Position numbers and translations under genes: made by a program. From Paramecium pentaurelia (taxonomy: Eukaryota > Ciliophora > Oligohymenophorea > Peniculida > Parameciidae), in contig CAJJDO010000032.1 in NCBI GenBank assembly GCA_905183005.1, positions 496,001 to 560,000 of the forward strand: a stretch of 64,000 nucleotides of DNA. The letters run 5' to 3'. Positions 1-11,541 of this stretch are shown in pieces. Position 1 is the first letter of the stretch, and each line of letters starts with the position of its first letter. The notes under the pieces were generated by a model. The model saw nothing but the letters and a program-made list of their open reading frames with translations. It was not told the origin of the DNA and searched no databases.

Positions 1-2
1 GA

Positions 3-131
3 AAGGGAGTTGCCATTAATATGGTAGCACAATAAGAAGCTAATCTCTTGTTAGAAGTTGAAAAATATTACAACACTAAAATTGATGAAATGCCCAAAGA
101 CTTAGCAGAAGTAGAAAAAGAATTAAGTTGA
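3..131 (+). CDS. C-terminal end of a DEAD-box RNA helicase (partial)
   Basis: The frame enters from the left edge and gives 42 residues starting KGVAINMV and ending KDLAEVEKELS before TGA. This matches the last part of the helicase C-terminal RecA domain in DEAD-box proteins, where the G(K/R)xGVAINxV strand is followed by a helix and the FYNTKIxExP-type tail, here KYYNTKIDEMP. The acidic end resembles Dbp5/DDX19-like or eIF4A-like helicases, but the fragment cannot decide between them. Helicase motif VI, which precedes this segment, lies outside the window. The assignment to the superfamily is fairly safe; the subfamily is a guess. Confidence 0.72.
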
Positions 132-353
132 AATATGGGTATTTGTTATAAAAGAGTATAAATGTCAATTTAAATTAATATGTTGTATCTTGGTTAGATC
201 TTTCTTTTATTAAAATAAATATATTTTGGTTTTTAAAATATTTAAATTAATTGTTAGATGATGATATTAAATATATCTAATTTTTAATATATAATTATGC
301 TCATTCAAAAGAAATTATGAATTATTTCAATAATAAAGATTTAATCTTATAAG

Positions 354-1070
354 ATGTTACATGAACTAGTTTAACTAATTGTTTAAAATAAAATAGAGGA
401 AATATATGGTTCTAAAAATATAAGATTTCTGTCAGAAAAAGACGTTGACTAGACTTCTAACAATAAATAACCCATTAAATCAGAATAGAATTAAGATTAT
501 AATGACGGCTATCTTGTAATTATACTATTAATTTGTCTCTTTTTGCTCATCTGTGTTTGTGGAACAATCATAGAAGTTAGCAGAAGAAAGAAAGTTAAAA
601 AAGAAATTAAATAGAAATTATTATAAGAAACACCTCATTCACTATAATCCAACATCAAAATACTAAATAGTATCTAAGTTTAGTTTTAATATTCTTTATG
701 GAAGTTAACCAGCTTCAATTTTAAGAATTAATCTACTCAAAAAATACTAAGATTCTAGCCAATTTTTATATCTCATAATAAACTTGAGCTTTAAATTAAA
801 TTGGAATAAGATCATTATCCTTGGTCAGCTGAAGGACATATATTTACAAACTCAGAATCAGAAATATAAATTTATTTGAGAACAAGCCTTGATTGTGAAT
901 TATTAGAAAAGAATGATAGAAGTGATCATTTATATTTACTACAATAATTTAAAGGAAAATACAACAATGAGGGAAATAAATTTGTTGGTTCATGGAGTGT
1001 CTATGGAAGTTAAGAACTTAATAATTTAAATTTTTTTGGAGAATTCGAATTATTAAAAATACTTTTTTGA
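354..1070 (+). CDS. single-pass membrane protein, unknown
   Basis: An intronless 238-codon frame with ciliate glutamine codons. A single hydrophobic segment (YLVIILLICLFLLICVCGTI) near residues 45-65 is followed at once by a basic stop-transfer stretch (SRRKKVKKE), so the C-terminal two thirds should be cytoplasmic. No known domain was recognised. The start is uncertain. An upstream ATG at 162 gives more hydrophobic residues and would join through a 29-nt intron (229-257) and an unusual 43-nt intron (356-398), giving 278 aa and possibly a signal sequence. The next gene lies on the opposite strand and converges. Confidence 0.45.
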
Positions 1071-1324
1071 TAAAAATCACTTATTTTAATAAATTTCTTT
1101 TATTATTATTTAAACAATATAATTATTTATTTCATTCTCTTAATTAAAATCAAATATCTATAGATTAAGTTATTACTGAATTATTTTTCATGTCTTCAGA
1201 ATTATAAAATTAAGATATATAAATTTTTCAATAGTAATTAAATATAGAATAATAATGAAAAAATAGAAATTATATTATGCAACTACTAAATATAACTAAA
1301 ATATTGATTTAGATTTATAAATAT

Positions 1325-2119
1325 TCAATTAATGGAATCAAAAGGAGTATTTATTTTTCTTTTTGAGTTCATCATGGATACATTGCAATTCCAATTTTCT
1401 AAATCATTTATTTAGAAGTCTAATTAAAATATAGCTCCATTTCTAGCATATATACATGGATAATCAATATTAAATTAAAGAGAATTATGTCTTTAATATA
1501 GATATCTTAGAGTTTCTGCTATAAATCCAGCATGACTTAAAACCAAAACATTAATCATCCTTGATCCCTTTGAATAAGAGCTAAACTATTAAACTGAAGG
1601 GTGGTATAAGTTATTTATATCGATTTATGATCCTAATTAATCTCTATATGAAAACTAATGTTATATAATTAATTACAAATTTATAAGATTTTTTGTATAT
1701 TTAATCTCTAATCAGTTGATTAACAAAGGTTTCTACTCTTTCTTAGATTTCAACATTTAAAACTGGGGAATATTTAGGTTTAGCTAAGACATAAACATCC
1801 TAATAAGACTTTAATATTTCCTCCCCTTAATCAACTTCCCTTAATAATGGTGTATATGTAATGACTCTTGGTTTTTAATTCAACTGACTCTCAATATGAG
1901 AATAAGATTCTATACATCTTTAATCTATTTATTATAATACCTCTTATAATCACTAGTGTACACTTAATCAAATTTTACAGATTGTAATAGAGTGCCAGCT
2001 CTTTTTGATTAGACTATGCCTAATCCACTCAAACCAAATTCATTCTTGCCTGAAACAATTTTTAGACTTTGATACATAGATTGTCCGTGTCGGATAAGAA
2101 AAACTCTTAACAACTACAT
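1325..2119 (-). CDS. histidine phosphatase (phosphoglycerate mutase-like)
   Basis: A 249-aa protein from three exons (introns 1918-1940, 23 nt, and 1655-1676, 22 nt). The N-terminus carries the branch-2H phosphatase signature FLIRHGQS with the phospho-accepting His. This is followed by the LSGLG..QSKRAG block, VYTSDYKR with the second conserved Arg, and a loop PLLREVDQGEE supplying the catalytic Glu region. The second catalytic His is in VLVLSHAGFIAETLRYL near residue 190. All hallmark residues are present, so it should be an active phosphatase or mutase. The family covers phosphoglycerate mutase, fructose-2,6-bisphosphatase and broad-specificity phosphatases, and the substrate cannot be named. 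The second intron removes an otherwise fatal frame change. Confidence 0.85.
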
Positions 2120-2191
2120 ATCCAAATATTTTTATTTATTATTTTAGACATATTATATACTTATGTATATAAAAATGAATAGTAAGTACAA

Positions 2192-3577
2192 TCAATTATA
2201 GTATTAAGAGTGTTATTTTGGTCTTCTTATATGTAGATAGAAATTATCTGAAGTTTTAATGCAAAATTTAGTTTGTGTTTTTTATTTTTCATTTTTTTCT
2301 GAAATATCTCTCTTTGGACTAGAAGGTCCATATTATGAATTCTATTGACTCATACTAAAGGATTTGTCTTTTTAATATTACCTTATTCGAATTGTTTTTG
2401 TGGTTCTATGTGTTTAAGATGAAACAGGATTATTATTATTTTTATGAATGTTTTTATTACTAATTGATGCATCTATGTATTAATTACTTTACATTTCATT
2501 ATCAAATTCATTCTAAACATTATTCTACATTTAGTTCTCATTATCATATTAAATATCTATTTATTTATTCTTATTTTAACAATTTTTATTGAAATTATTA
2601 GTATTATCAACTATCTTTATATGATTATCAAATGAATGTTATGCTTTTTTAGGTGAATTTTATTTAATTTCATTTACTAATTTTCCTTATTCCCAATTTC
2701 CCTTAAGTACTTTACCATCAACATAATGCATTTCTCCATAACCATTTTTGTAATCATTGATAAATGTCCCATGATACTCGTTGCCATTAGACCATTTGTA
2801 TACTCCATATCCATTTTTCTTATCTTCATCATAATCCCCTTAATATAGATCTGTTGGGGAATCTACTCTTCGTTTCCAAATACCTTTCCCACATCTCAAT
2901 CCATCTTTAAAATAACCTTAAAATACCGCTCCATTACTCCAATAATATTCTCCATATCCATGTGGTTTGCCATTTAAATAGTTCCCTTAATACATGTCTC
3001 CATTACTAAAGTATTCTTAACCTTCTCCATTTTTAAGCCAATCTTTGAAATTTCCAACATAACGATCTCCATTGCTATGAATATGTTCTCCATATCCAAA
3101 TGCTACATTATTGCTCCATTCTCCTTAATATAATTCACCTTTTAATCCATGCCATATTCCTTATGATAATAAAATTGTAATTTGTACCTTGACCCTCTTT
3201 AATTCCTAAGTTCCATTAACCTTCATAAACTTCTCCATTAGCCCAAGTAAATTTGCCTTATCCATGAGGTTTTCCCATAATATAATTTCCCTCATATTGA
3301 GACCCATTAGCCAACAATTCCCATCCAATACCTTGTTTTTGATCATTTTACCATTCTCCTTCATATTTACGTCCATTTGATTATAAAAGTATACCTATCT
3401 TATAGAATTCTTGTATTAACCTTTTCCATGTCTTTAATTGTTTTCAAATTATCCATAATAAATATAATTATTAGCGATTGCTAATCTGGCATGAACCTTT
3501 TAGAGATCAAGGTAATTGAAATCTTTAAAATGAGGTTCATAAAACTTAATTTAATCCCAAACAGTTTAATAATTCAT
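2192..3577 (-). CDS. MORN-repeat protein, 443 aa
   Basis: Two introns (3395-3420, 26 nt; 3160-3187, 28 nt) restore one frame of 443 aa. From about residue 45 there are ten or so MORN repeats of the form YxGxWxNGxxxGxG, for example YYGQFENNQRHGKG, YEGNYIMGKPHGQG and YHGTFINDYKNGYG. The last 160 residues are rich in Gln, Asn, Ser and Lys and look disordered. MORN repeats form a beta-strand ribbon and are common in ciliate and apicomplexan cortical and ciliary proteins; the particular role is unknown. Its start faces the start of another MORN gene across about 490 bp, so the pair is divergent. Confidence 0.9.
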
Positions 3578-4071
3578 ATAATAATAAATATAATTATATT
3601 ATTTAATATATAATAAATTGAATAATAATGATATATGTATGGATTAGAATTGTTGATCATATCAAAAAGATTGCAAATAACACTTAATCATAATTTAAAA
3701 TAATCAATTCTTTATTACATAGAATTAAACTTGTAAGCGTTTTATACAAAAGGTAATTCAGTAATATGCGAAGAATTATTAGTTAAAATGTTTATCTAAG
3801 AATTAAAAAGTCAATTAAATTCTCTTAAAATTACTTCAAATATAATATATATAAATCACAATATATTTTAATATAATTATTGTATAAAAGTCTTTTAATT
3901 AATCAGAGTTATGTAATGAATATAATATCATATCGTAAAAAAGAGGAGCATTACCGAATATAAATTTAAGAAATAGAGTTTTATTCATAATACTAATTAT
4001 GATTTAAAATTTATGATTTATTAGGTATCAAAAATAGAGAGATTTAGAATAATTTTAGATTAATTTATCAA
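3578..4071. other. divergent intergenic region between two MORN genes
   Basis: About 490 bp of AT-rich DNA with no frame I can support. It separates the start codons of two divergent MORN genes, so both promoters should lie here. No motif stands out. Confidence 0.5.
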
Positions 4072-4907
4072 ATGTACACTTTGTGCACTGAGGGTAGAAC
4101 AATAAACTCAGAATCTTTAGATTTAAGTGAAAAAGTCACAATGCGTTCAGAAACACTTATGAAGAAGGATAAATTAGACAATGCAATAGTACTAGAGGAC
4201 GGTTTGGTTTATATTGGTGAGATGTAAAATGATGAAAGACATGGTTATGGTATTCTGATCTATCCAAATGGATCTATATTGGAAGGGTAATATATATAGG
4301 ATAATATTTAAGTAATTGGATTAATGGGAAAGCGAATGGCATCTGCAAATTATAATATAGTTAGGATGAATAGTACATTATTTTATTAATGTTTGTAGTT
4401 ACTAGGGAAATATTCTAAATAATAGATTTTAGGGATATGGTGAATATGTTAACAATAATTCTTCAATTTACAAGGGATAATGGGAGAATAATGAGAAACA
4501 TGGTTATGGAGAAGAATATTTCAAGAATGGATCTATCTATTGTGGTAATTTCATTAGAGGAATGAGAGAAGGAGAAGGTGTATACTTGTCTAGTAATGGA
4601 TCGAAGTATGAGTTTTTTAATAAAATTTAGATATGAAGGATAATTCAAATGTAATATGATGGAAGGGGATGGAATAATGTTTTGGGGAGATGGTAGTACT
4701 TACAAAGGTTAATTCTAAAATAATGATATTAATGGATATGGTGTTTACACTTATCCTGATGGAAGTTATTATGAGGGATATGTAATTCTATAAAAATATA
4801 AAATCTAGTTTATTAATGGTAAAAGAAATGGCATAGGTAGTTTGATAAGATATGATGGATATGAAGTGAGTGGTGAATGGGAGGAAGATAAATTTTATAA
4901 GAATTGA
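4072..4907 (+). CDS. MORN-repeat protein, 245 aa
   Basis: Five exons joined by introns at 4287-4312 (26 nt), 4373-4398 (26 nt), 4612-4630 (19 nt) and 4782-4808 (27 nt). After a 45-residue leader come about eight MORN repeats almost to the C-terminus, such as YIGEMQNDERHGYG, YKGQWENNEKHGYG and YKGQFQNNDINGYG. The periodicity of the repeats independently supports each splice. The last intron is a multiple of three and contains no TGA, so its retention would simply add nine residues. The 3' end reappears in diverged form at 6225-6281. The protein is likely structural, at the cortex or cilium. Confidence 0.88.
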
Positions 4908-4931
4908 TTATATTATTTCTATATACTAAAA

Positions 4932-6223
4932 ATGGGATAAATATTTTAGAAACATGCCACTTAATTTGAACCATCTCTAATAGTTAAATTAAAAAGCATA
5001 ACAATGAGAGAACTTTTTGATTGTGTAGATACGATAGACAAATATTATCCTTAGAATTGTTATTTGAATTTAGAATAGTTTGACGATATATTTGCAACAT
5101 TAACTGATAATTGTATTGATCTTTTTCATAGATTGGCTGATTAGACTGGAGAAGATGGAAAATTATCAGTTCATACATTTGAAGCATTGGCTGCTTTTGC
5201 TATATTTAGTGGAGAGAGTTTTGAAACAAAATGTATGTTTGTTTTTAGATTATTTGATTTTGATTTGTCAAATACTTTAGAAGAATAAGAGATGGTTAGT
5301 ACATTATAATGTGCAGTTAGAGCAATGTGTAAAATAGCTGGTTTAGTGATTCCATCTGTTAGTATGTTAGAGAAATTGGGTTATGTTTGTTTCCAAATGA
5401 TGGATGAAGATAAAAATAAACATGTTGATTTTGATGAATTTTATGAATGGACTGTATAATATGATGAATTGTAAGAGTTTATGTTATTATATTCTGGAAC
5501 ATAAACATATTAATATGCATTAAAAAGAATGATTAATGTAATGGATGAATCTGAATAATAATTTAATAAATGGTTGAGAGAATGTAAAGCACCTTAAGTA
5601 CCAGCTATTAAATTACAATAGAATTTATATTAAATTTATAAGGGAATAGATTAATTATCAATAGATACTTTATTTTATATGATTATAGAATATACATTAA
5701 GATCTAAAAGTATTGGATAAGAAGATAGTTCATAATAATAAAAAGATCTTTGGGCTTGGAAAGCAGATCATAAAAAGAATTAACATCTTCTTTAAAATAT
5801 ATCAGTTAAGAAGAGTGATTATTTGGATATCATTAGAGCATGGAATGTATATTCAATAACTGATGTCAATTAATTATCAATTATTAATATTAAAGATCTT
5901 AAATTACTTATTTGGTTATATGAAGATGAAGAACCAGATTATTTTAGAATTAATTAAGAAATGTCAATTATAGATACTAATCATAATAATATAATTGAAA
6001 GATGTGAATGGATGTAATATTTATGTTCTGAAGAGTCAATGTAAAGAAGATAAACACCATAAGTTTTAATGAAAAAAGTGTTTGATAATTATGATGAAGA
6101 ATAATGTGGTTTGATACCTATTATACATATTGATAAATTATTAAGAGATACTTTTAAATAATAGATGAAAAAGATGAAAGATTTTAAGAGTATTTAGAGT
6201 GTAAATAGTTTAATTCAATAATT
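4932..6223 (+). CDS. EF-hand protein, copy 1 (cut at the N at 6224)
   Basis: An intronless frame of 430 codons that is broken by the single N at 6224; the full protein (475 aa) is recovered from the third copy. EF-hand loops are seen at residues 109-120 (DFDLSNTLEEQE) and 158-169 (DEDKNKHVDFDE), with a third, less perfect one later (DTNHNNIIERCE) and a degenerate fourth (YDEEQCGLIPI). The first half resembles the calcineurin-B/frequenin/calcyphosin-type arrangement. The long C-terminal half is ciliate-specific. The first roughly 150 coding bases differ from the other two copies at several sites, while the rest is identical to copy 2. Confidence 0.82.
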
Positions 6224-6224
6224 N

Positions 6225-7598
6225 TATGATGGCTATGAAGTGAGTGGTGAATGGAAGGGTGATAAGTTTTATAAAAATTGATTTTATTATTTTTTATATA
6301 CTAAAAATGGGATAAATATTTTAGAAACATGCAACTTAGTTTGAACCATCTCTAATAGTTAAATTAAAAAGCATAACAATGAGGGAACTTTTTGATTGTG
6401 TAGATACCATAGATAAATATTATCCTTAGAATTGTTATTTGAATTTAGAATAATTCGATGATATATTTGCAACATTAACTGATAATTGTATTGATCTTTT
6501 TCATAGATTGGCTGATTAGACTGGAGAAGATGGAAAATTATCAGTTCATACATTTGAAGCATTGGCTGCTTTTGCTATATTTAGTGGAGAGAGTTTTGAA
6601 ACAAAATGTATGTTTGTTTTTAGATTATTTGATTTTGATTTGTCAAATACTTTAGAAGAATAAGAGATGGTTAGTACATTATAATGTGCAGTTAGAGCAA
6701 TGTGTAAAATAGCTGGTTTAGTGATTCCATCTGTTAGTATGTTAGAGAAATTGGGTTATGTTTGTTTCCAAATGATGGATGAAGATAAAAATAAACATGT
6801 TGATTTTGATGAATTTTATGAATGGACTGTATAATATGATGAATTGTAAGAGTTTATGTTATTATATTCTGGAACATAAACATATTAATATGCATTAAAA
6901 AGAATGATTAATGTAATGGATGAATCTGAATAATAATTTAATAAATGGTTGAGAGAATGTAAAGCACCTTAAGTACCAGCTATTAAATTACAATAGAATT
7001 TATATTAAATTTATAAGGGAATAGATTAATTATCAATAGATACTTTATTTTATATGATTATAGAATATACATTAAGATCTAAAAGTATTGGATAAGAAGA
7101 TAGTTCATAATAATAAAAAGATCTTTGGGCTTGGAAAGCAGATCATAAAAAGAATTAACATCTTCTTTAAAATATATCAGTTAAGAAGAGTGATTATTTG
7201 GATATCATTAGAGCATGGAATGTATATTCAATAACTGATGTCAATTAATTATCAATTATTAATATTAAAGATCTTAAATTACTTATTTGGTTATATGAAG
7301 ATGAAGAACCAGATTATTTTAGAATTAATTAAGAAATGTCAATTATAGATACTAATCATAATAATATAATTGAAAGATGTGAATGGATGTAATATTTATG
7401 TTCTGAAGAGTCAATGTAAAGAAGATAAACACCATAAGTTTTAATGAAAAAAGTGTTTGATAATTATGATGAAGAATAATGTGGTTTGATACCTATTATA
7501 CATATTGATAAATTATTAAGAGATACTTTTAAATAATAGATGAAAAAGATGAAAGATTTTAAGAGTATTTAGAGTGTAAATAGTTTAATTCAATAATT
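6225..7598 (+). repeat. re-start after N joint 1: duplicate of about 4850-6223
   Basis: Immediately after the N, the sequence goes back to the last codons of the MORN gene (6225-6281, ending in TGA) and then repeats the EF-hand gene up to exactly the base before the first N. The first 240 bases differ from the first copy at roughly 16 sites; the remaining 1.1 kb shows no difference I could find. This is best read as an unmerged contig overlap. Confidence 0.85.
6307..7598 (+). CDS. EF-hand protein, copy 2 (cut at the N at 7599)
   Basis: The same 430-codon portion of the EF-hand gene as at 4932-6223, ending on the same codon. Differences from copy 1 are confined to the first 150 coding bases; an example is Thr-to-Ala-type and synonymous changes near the start. 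It should not be counted as a separate gene without independent evidence. Confidence 0.7.
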
Positions 7599-7599
7599 N

Positions 7600-8890
7600 T
7601 GGGATAAATATTTTAGAAACATGCAACTTAGTTTGAACCATCTCTAATAGTTAAATTAAAAAGCATAACAATGAGGGAACTTTTTGATTGTGTAGATACC
7701 ATAGATAAATATTATCCTTAGAATTGTTATTTGAATTTAGAATAATTCGATGATATATTTGCAACATTAACTGATAATTGTATTGATCTTTTTCATAGAT
7801 TGGCTGATTAGACTGGAGAAGATGGAAAATTATCAGTTCATACATTTGAAGCATTGGCTGCTTTTGCTATATTTAGTGGAGAGAGTTTTGAAACAAAATG
7901 TATGTTTGTTTTTAGATTATTTGATTTTGATTTGTCAAATACTTTAGAAGAATAAGAGATGGTTAGTACATTATAATGTGCAGTTAGAGCAATGTGTAAA
8001 ATAGCTGGTTTAGTGATTCCATCTGTTAGTATGTTAGAGAAATTGGGTTATGTTTGTTTCCAAATGATGGATGAAGATAAAAATAAACATGTTGATTTTG
8101 ATGAATTTTATGAATGGACTGTATAATATGATGAATTGTAAGAGTTTATGTTATTATATTCTGGAACATAAACATATTAATATGCATTAAAAAGAATGAT
8201 TAATGTAATGGATGAATCTGAATAATAATTTAATAAATGGTTGAGAGAATGTAAAGCACCTTAAGTACCAGCTATTAAATTACAATAGAATTTATATTAA
8301 ATTTATAAGGGAATAGATTAATTATCAATAGATACTTTATTTTATATGATTATAGAATATACATTAAGATCTAAAAGTATTGGATAAGAAGATAGTTCAT
8401 AATAATAAAAAGATCTTTGGGCTTGGAAAGCAGATCATAAAAAGAATTAACATCTTCTTTAAAATATCTCAGTTAAGAAGAGTGATTATTTGGATATCAT
8501 TAGAGCATGGAATGTATATTCAATAACTGATGTAAATTAATTATCAATTATTAATATTAAAGATCTTAAATTACTTATTTGGTTATATGAAGATGAAGAA
8601 CCAGATTATTTTAGAATTAATTAAGAAATGTCAATTATAGATACTAATCATAATAATATAATTGAAAGATGTGAATGGATGTAATATTTATGTTCTGAAG
8701 AGTCAATGTAAAGAAGATAAACACCATAAGTTTTAATGAAAAAAGTGTTTGATAATTATGATGAAGAATAATGTGGTTTGATACCTATTATACATATTGA
8801 TAAATTATTAAGAGATACTTTTAAATAATAGATGAAAAAGATGAAAGATTTTAAGAGTATTTAAAGTGTAAATAGTTTAATTCAATAATT
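7600..8890 (+). repeat. re-start after N joint 2: duplicate of 6308-7598
   Basis: A near-identical 1,291-nt repeat. It starts directly after the N at 7599 and diverges from copy 2 at only a few single bases, as expected for an allelic or error-bearing contig end. Confidence 0.85.
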
Positions 8891-9026
8891 AAAAGTTGAG
8901 TTTATGAAATAGGTTAAAAAAAATAATTAATCTCATTTTGATTGGCAATAATACTTTTAATTCTTAGTTGAAGCTACAAAGACTCATTCATCACTTAATA
9001 AATTATTAAATTTAAATCGTGATTGA
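7600..9026 (+). CDS. EF-hand protein, copy 3 (complete 3' end; first base of ATG lost in the N)
   Basis: This copy begins at the second base of the ATG and continues past the point where the others stop, reaching TGA after ...HSSLNKLLNLNRD. It therefore shows the real 475-aa protein. Positions 7600-8890 duplicate 6308-7598 with only a few substitutions. EF-hand loops are as in copy 1. No intron is needed. Function is unknown beyond probable calcium binding. Confidence 0.8.
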
Positions 9027-9073
9027 CTCTTTTTATTTACATAATATATATATATTTATATTTATTTTCTTAT

Positions 9074-11495
9074 ATGTTATTTGATCAAAAGAAAACAGAT
9101 GAAATAAAGCTTAATCCCAGATATCAAAATCTTTTAAAATGGGGATTAGATAATGGTGTGATTATTAAAGATGTTGATCTACCAGCAGCCTTTGGAGAAC
9201 TTACAGGTGTTGTTGCTATTAAGGATATTCCTGCAAATACTGTATTTTGATATTTTTATAAATTTAAGGCAATCATCTGTGTGCCTTAAACATTGATTAT
9301 ATCTTAAGAAAAATGTAAATAAAGTTCATTATCTATTGTTTACGATAAGCATCCTGAACTATTTGATGAAAATGAGATTTCTGATGCTGAATTTAATATC
9401 CTAAGTAACTATTTTAATTAATTGTATAGTTTTCTATTTGTTCAATGAAAAGAAAAAGGGTGAATAATCATTTTATCATCCATACATATAAGCTATTTAA
9501 TCAAATAACACTTTAATTGATTGGACAAAAGAAGAACTTAGATACATTGAAGATCCTATAATACTAGATGAATTTGCTATTGTAAGAGAGGATTTAAATG
9601 ACTTATGGAATTAAGCAAAAGATATATTTAATGAATTTATTTCAATCTTTGGAGATATACGTCCAACAGATAAATAAGATTTTTATTGGGCTGCTTAAAG
9701 TGTTATGAGTAGATGTTTTGGTTGGTCTTTGAAATCTACAAGTATGATTCCTATTGCTGATTTTCTTAATCATTCTAATAAGGCATGTACTCATTATTTG
9801 GTTCATTCTAAAATTGAGAATTTAGAATAAGAAAGACTTTAAGCTAAAAAGAATAGAAGGAATGAACAGAATTATGATAGTGATCTTGAAAATATTGAAA
9901 ATATGGAAGATTCTTTTATAAGATTATTGGAAGAATAATATAAATTTAAGGGAAATAAAATCAATTTAAGTATTCTTAAGATACAATAAGATGAATCTTA
10001 GATAAAATAATATGAAGATTAAAAATAGACTTATATATTATAACATTAACATTATTTAACTGAAAATCAATTAAAAGATATTAATAATTTGGATAATTTA
10101 TCAAATGTAGATAAAAGAGCTATGATTAATTGGATCAATTATGAACAAATGATTTAAAATCCAGAAGTCAATCTTTGGGATTTAGGATTCCTTACATCCT
10201 CAGATAGTGAAGATAATGATTCTGATGAAGAAGTAGAAATAGCCAGAAATAAGCAGTTTGAATCTGTAAAAATAAAGGAATTAACTGATTGGAAGATGAA
10301 ATTTGAAGAAAAGAAAAAATAGAGAAATGGAAATAGTCTATAAGATATTAATATAGAATAATAAAAAATAGAACTTAATTAAGAATCAAATAATGAATAT
10401 AGCATTAGAGATATATAAAGTTAAATAGATAGTGAAAGCATATTAACAATTTGTTTAAATAATGGTATTTTATTTGAAATCTAATATTAGAAACGAAGAA
10501 CTTAGTAACCATAAAAGGTTTGCCTCCACAATAGATCTAAGCTATGAAATAGAGACAGTAATAAATGATAGAGAATAAAAAATAGAAACAATAAATTTAA
10601 TCATATATCTAAGAATAACAATAAATTTAGGATAAAGAAAGTGAAAGTGATAGTAGTGAAGAGTCCAGATGGGATTGGCTTGAAGAGAATGATAAAGATG
10701 CATATTTTTGTATTACAACTACAGAACCAATAAAGAAAGGTGAATAAGTTACAGTATCTTATGGAAGAAGAACTAATAGATTCTTACTTAGCTGGTATGG
10801 ATTTACTTTAGCTGAAAATAAATACAGTTCTTTTAATTTTAGAGTAATAAGTTGATTCTAACAAAGTTATGGTTGAATACAGAAATTAGTAAAGAAAAGA
10901 TGTAAAGTTAGAAATAGATATTTGATACAATTACTATAAATAAATTAATTTGTTCAGAAGAATGGGATACAGGTACAATAAAATATAATGGATATGAAAT
11001 ACCTATTTCATCAATTACAAAAGAATTCAGAATTAAAAAAAACAAATTGAATATGGATTTACTTATGTATTTGAGGTTGTATCTTATGCTTTATCAAGTT
11101 TAAGAAAAGGATGTATTAATTACTATCCCAGTATCAATTGATTATGAAGTATTTGTGATGCAGTTTTGTATATAATTATTATAGCATTATCTTAATTCCT
11201 ACTCTTAGGGATTAGATTAAGATATTAAAGAATTAGATACATAAATATCATTCTCAAGAAGATTTGCTGTACATAATATATTTAATTATAGATCCATATA
11301 AATAGAGAACGCAAAGAAATTCTTATAAATTAAATTATGATTCTATTGGAAGCTATAATTATATTAAAAAAATATAAGGAAAACAATGATTTGAAACAAA
11401 CATATATATCAGAGATTCATAATAATGTTTATTAAAAGATGGAAATTTTACGAGGCTTAAAAGTATATCTCAAATCAATTAATGAATTTCTTTGA
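9074..11495 (+). CDS. SET-domain protein methyltransferase (SETD6/Rubisco-LSMT class)
   Basis: Six exons (introns 9242-9268, 9405-9429, 10465-10490, 10844-10866, 11269-11291) give 765 aa. The split SET domain shows WAAQSVMSRCFGW, the cofactor-binding MIPIADFLNHS (canonical PxADxxNH), and far downstream VSYGRRTNRFLLSWYGF, which carries the conserved YGxxxN and Tyr of this class. A roughly 300-residue acidic, Gln-rich insert separates these two halves, much longer than usual. A C-terminal helical part with SRRFAIHINRERKEIL fits the Rubisco-LSMT substrate-binding domain. Enzymes of this class mono-methylate lysines on non-histone proteins; the target is unknown. Confidence 0.85.
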
Positions 11496-11541
11496 TAATT
11501 ATGGGTTTAATCAGTGAATTTATATCATTATTTTTATTCAT

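Noticed and set aside
4932..9026. Three tandem EF-hand genes
   Set aside because: Copies are cut exactly at the N's and are nearly identical, including flanks; this is overlap of contig ends rather than gene amplification.
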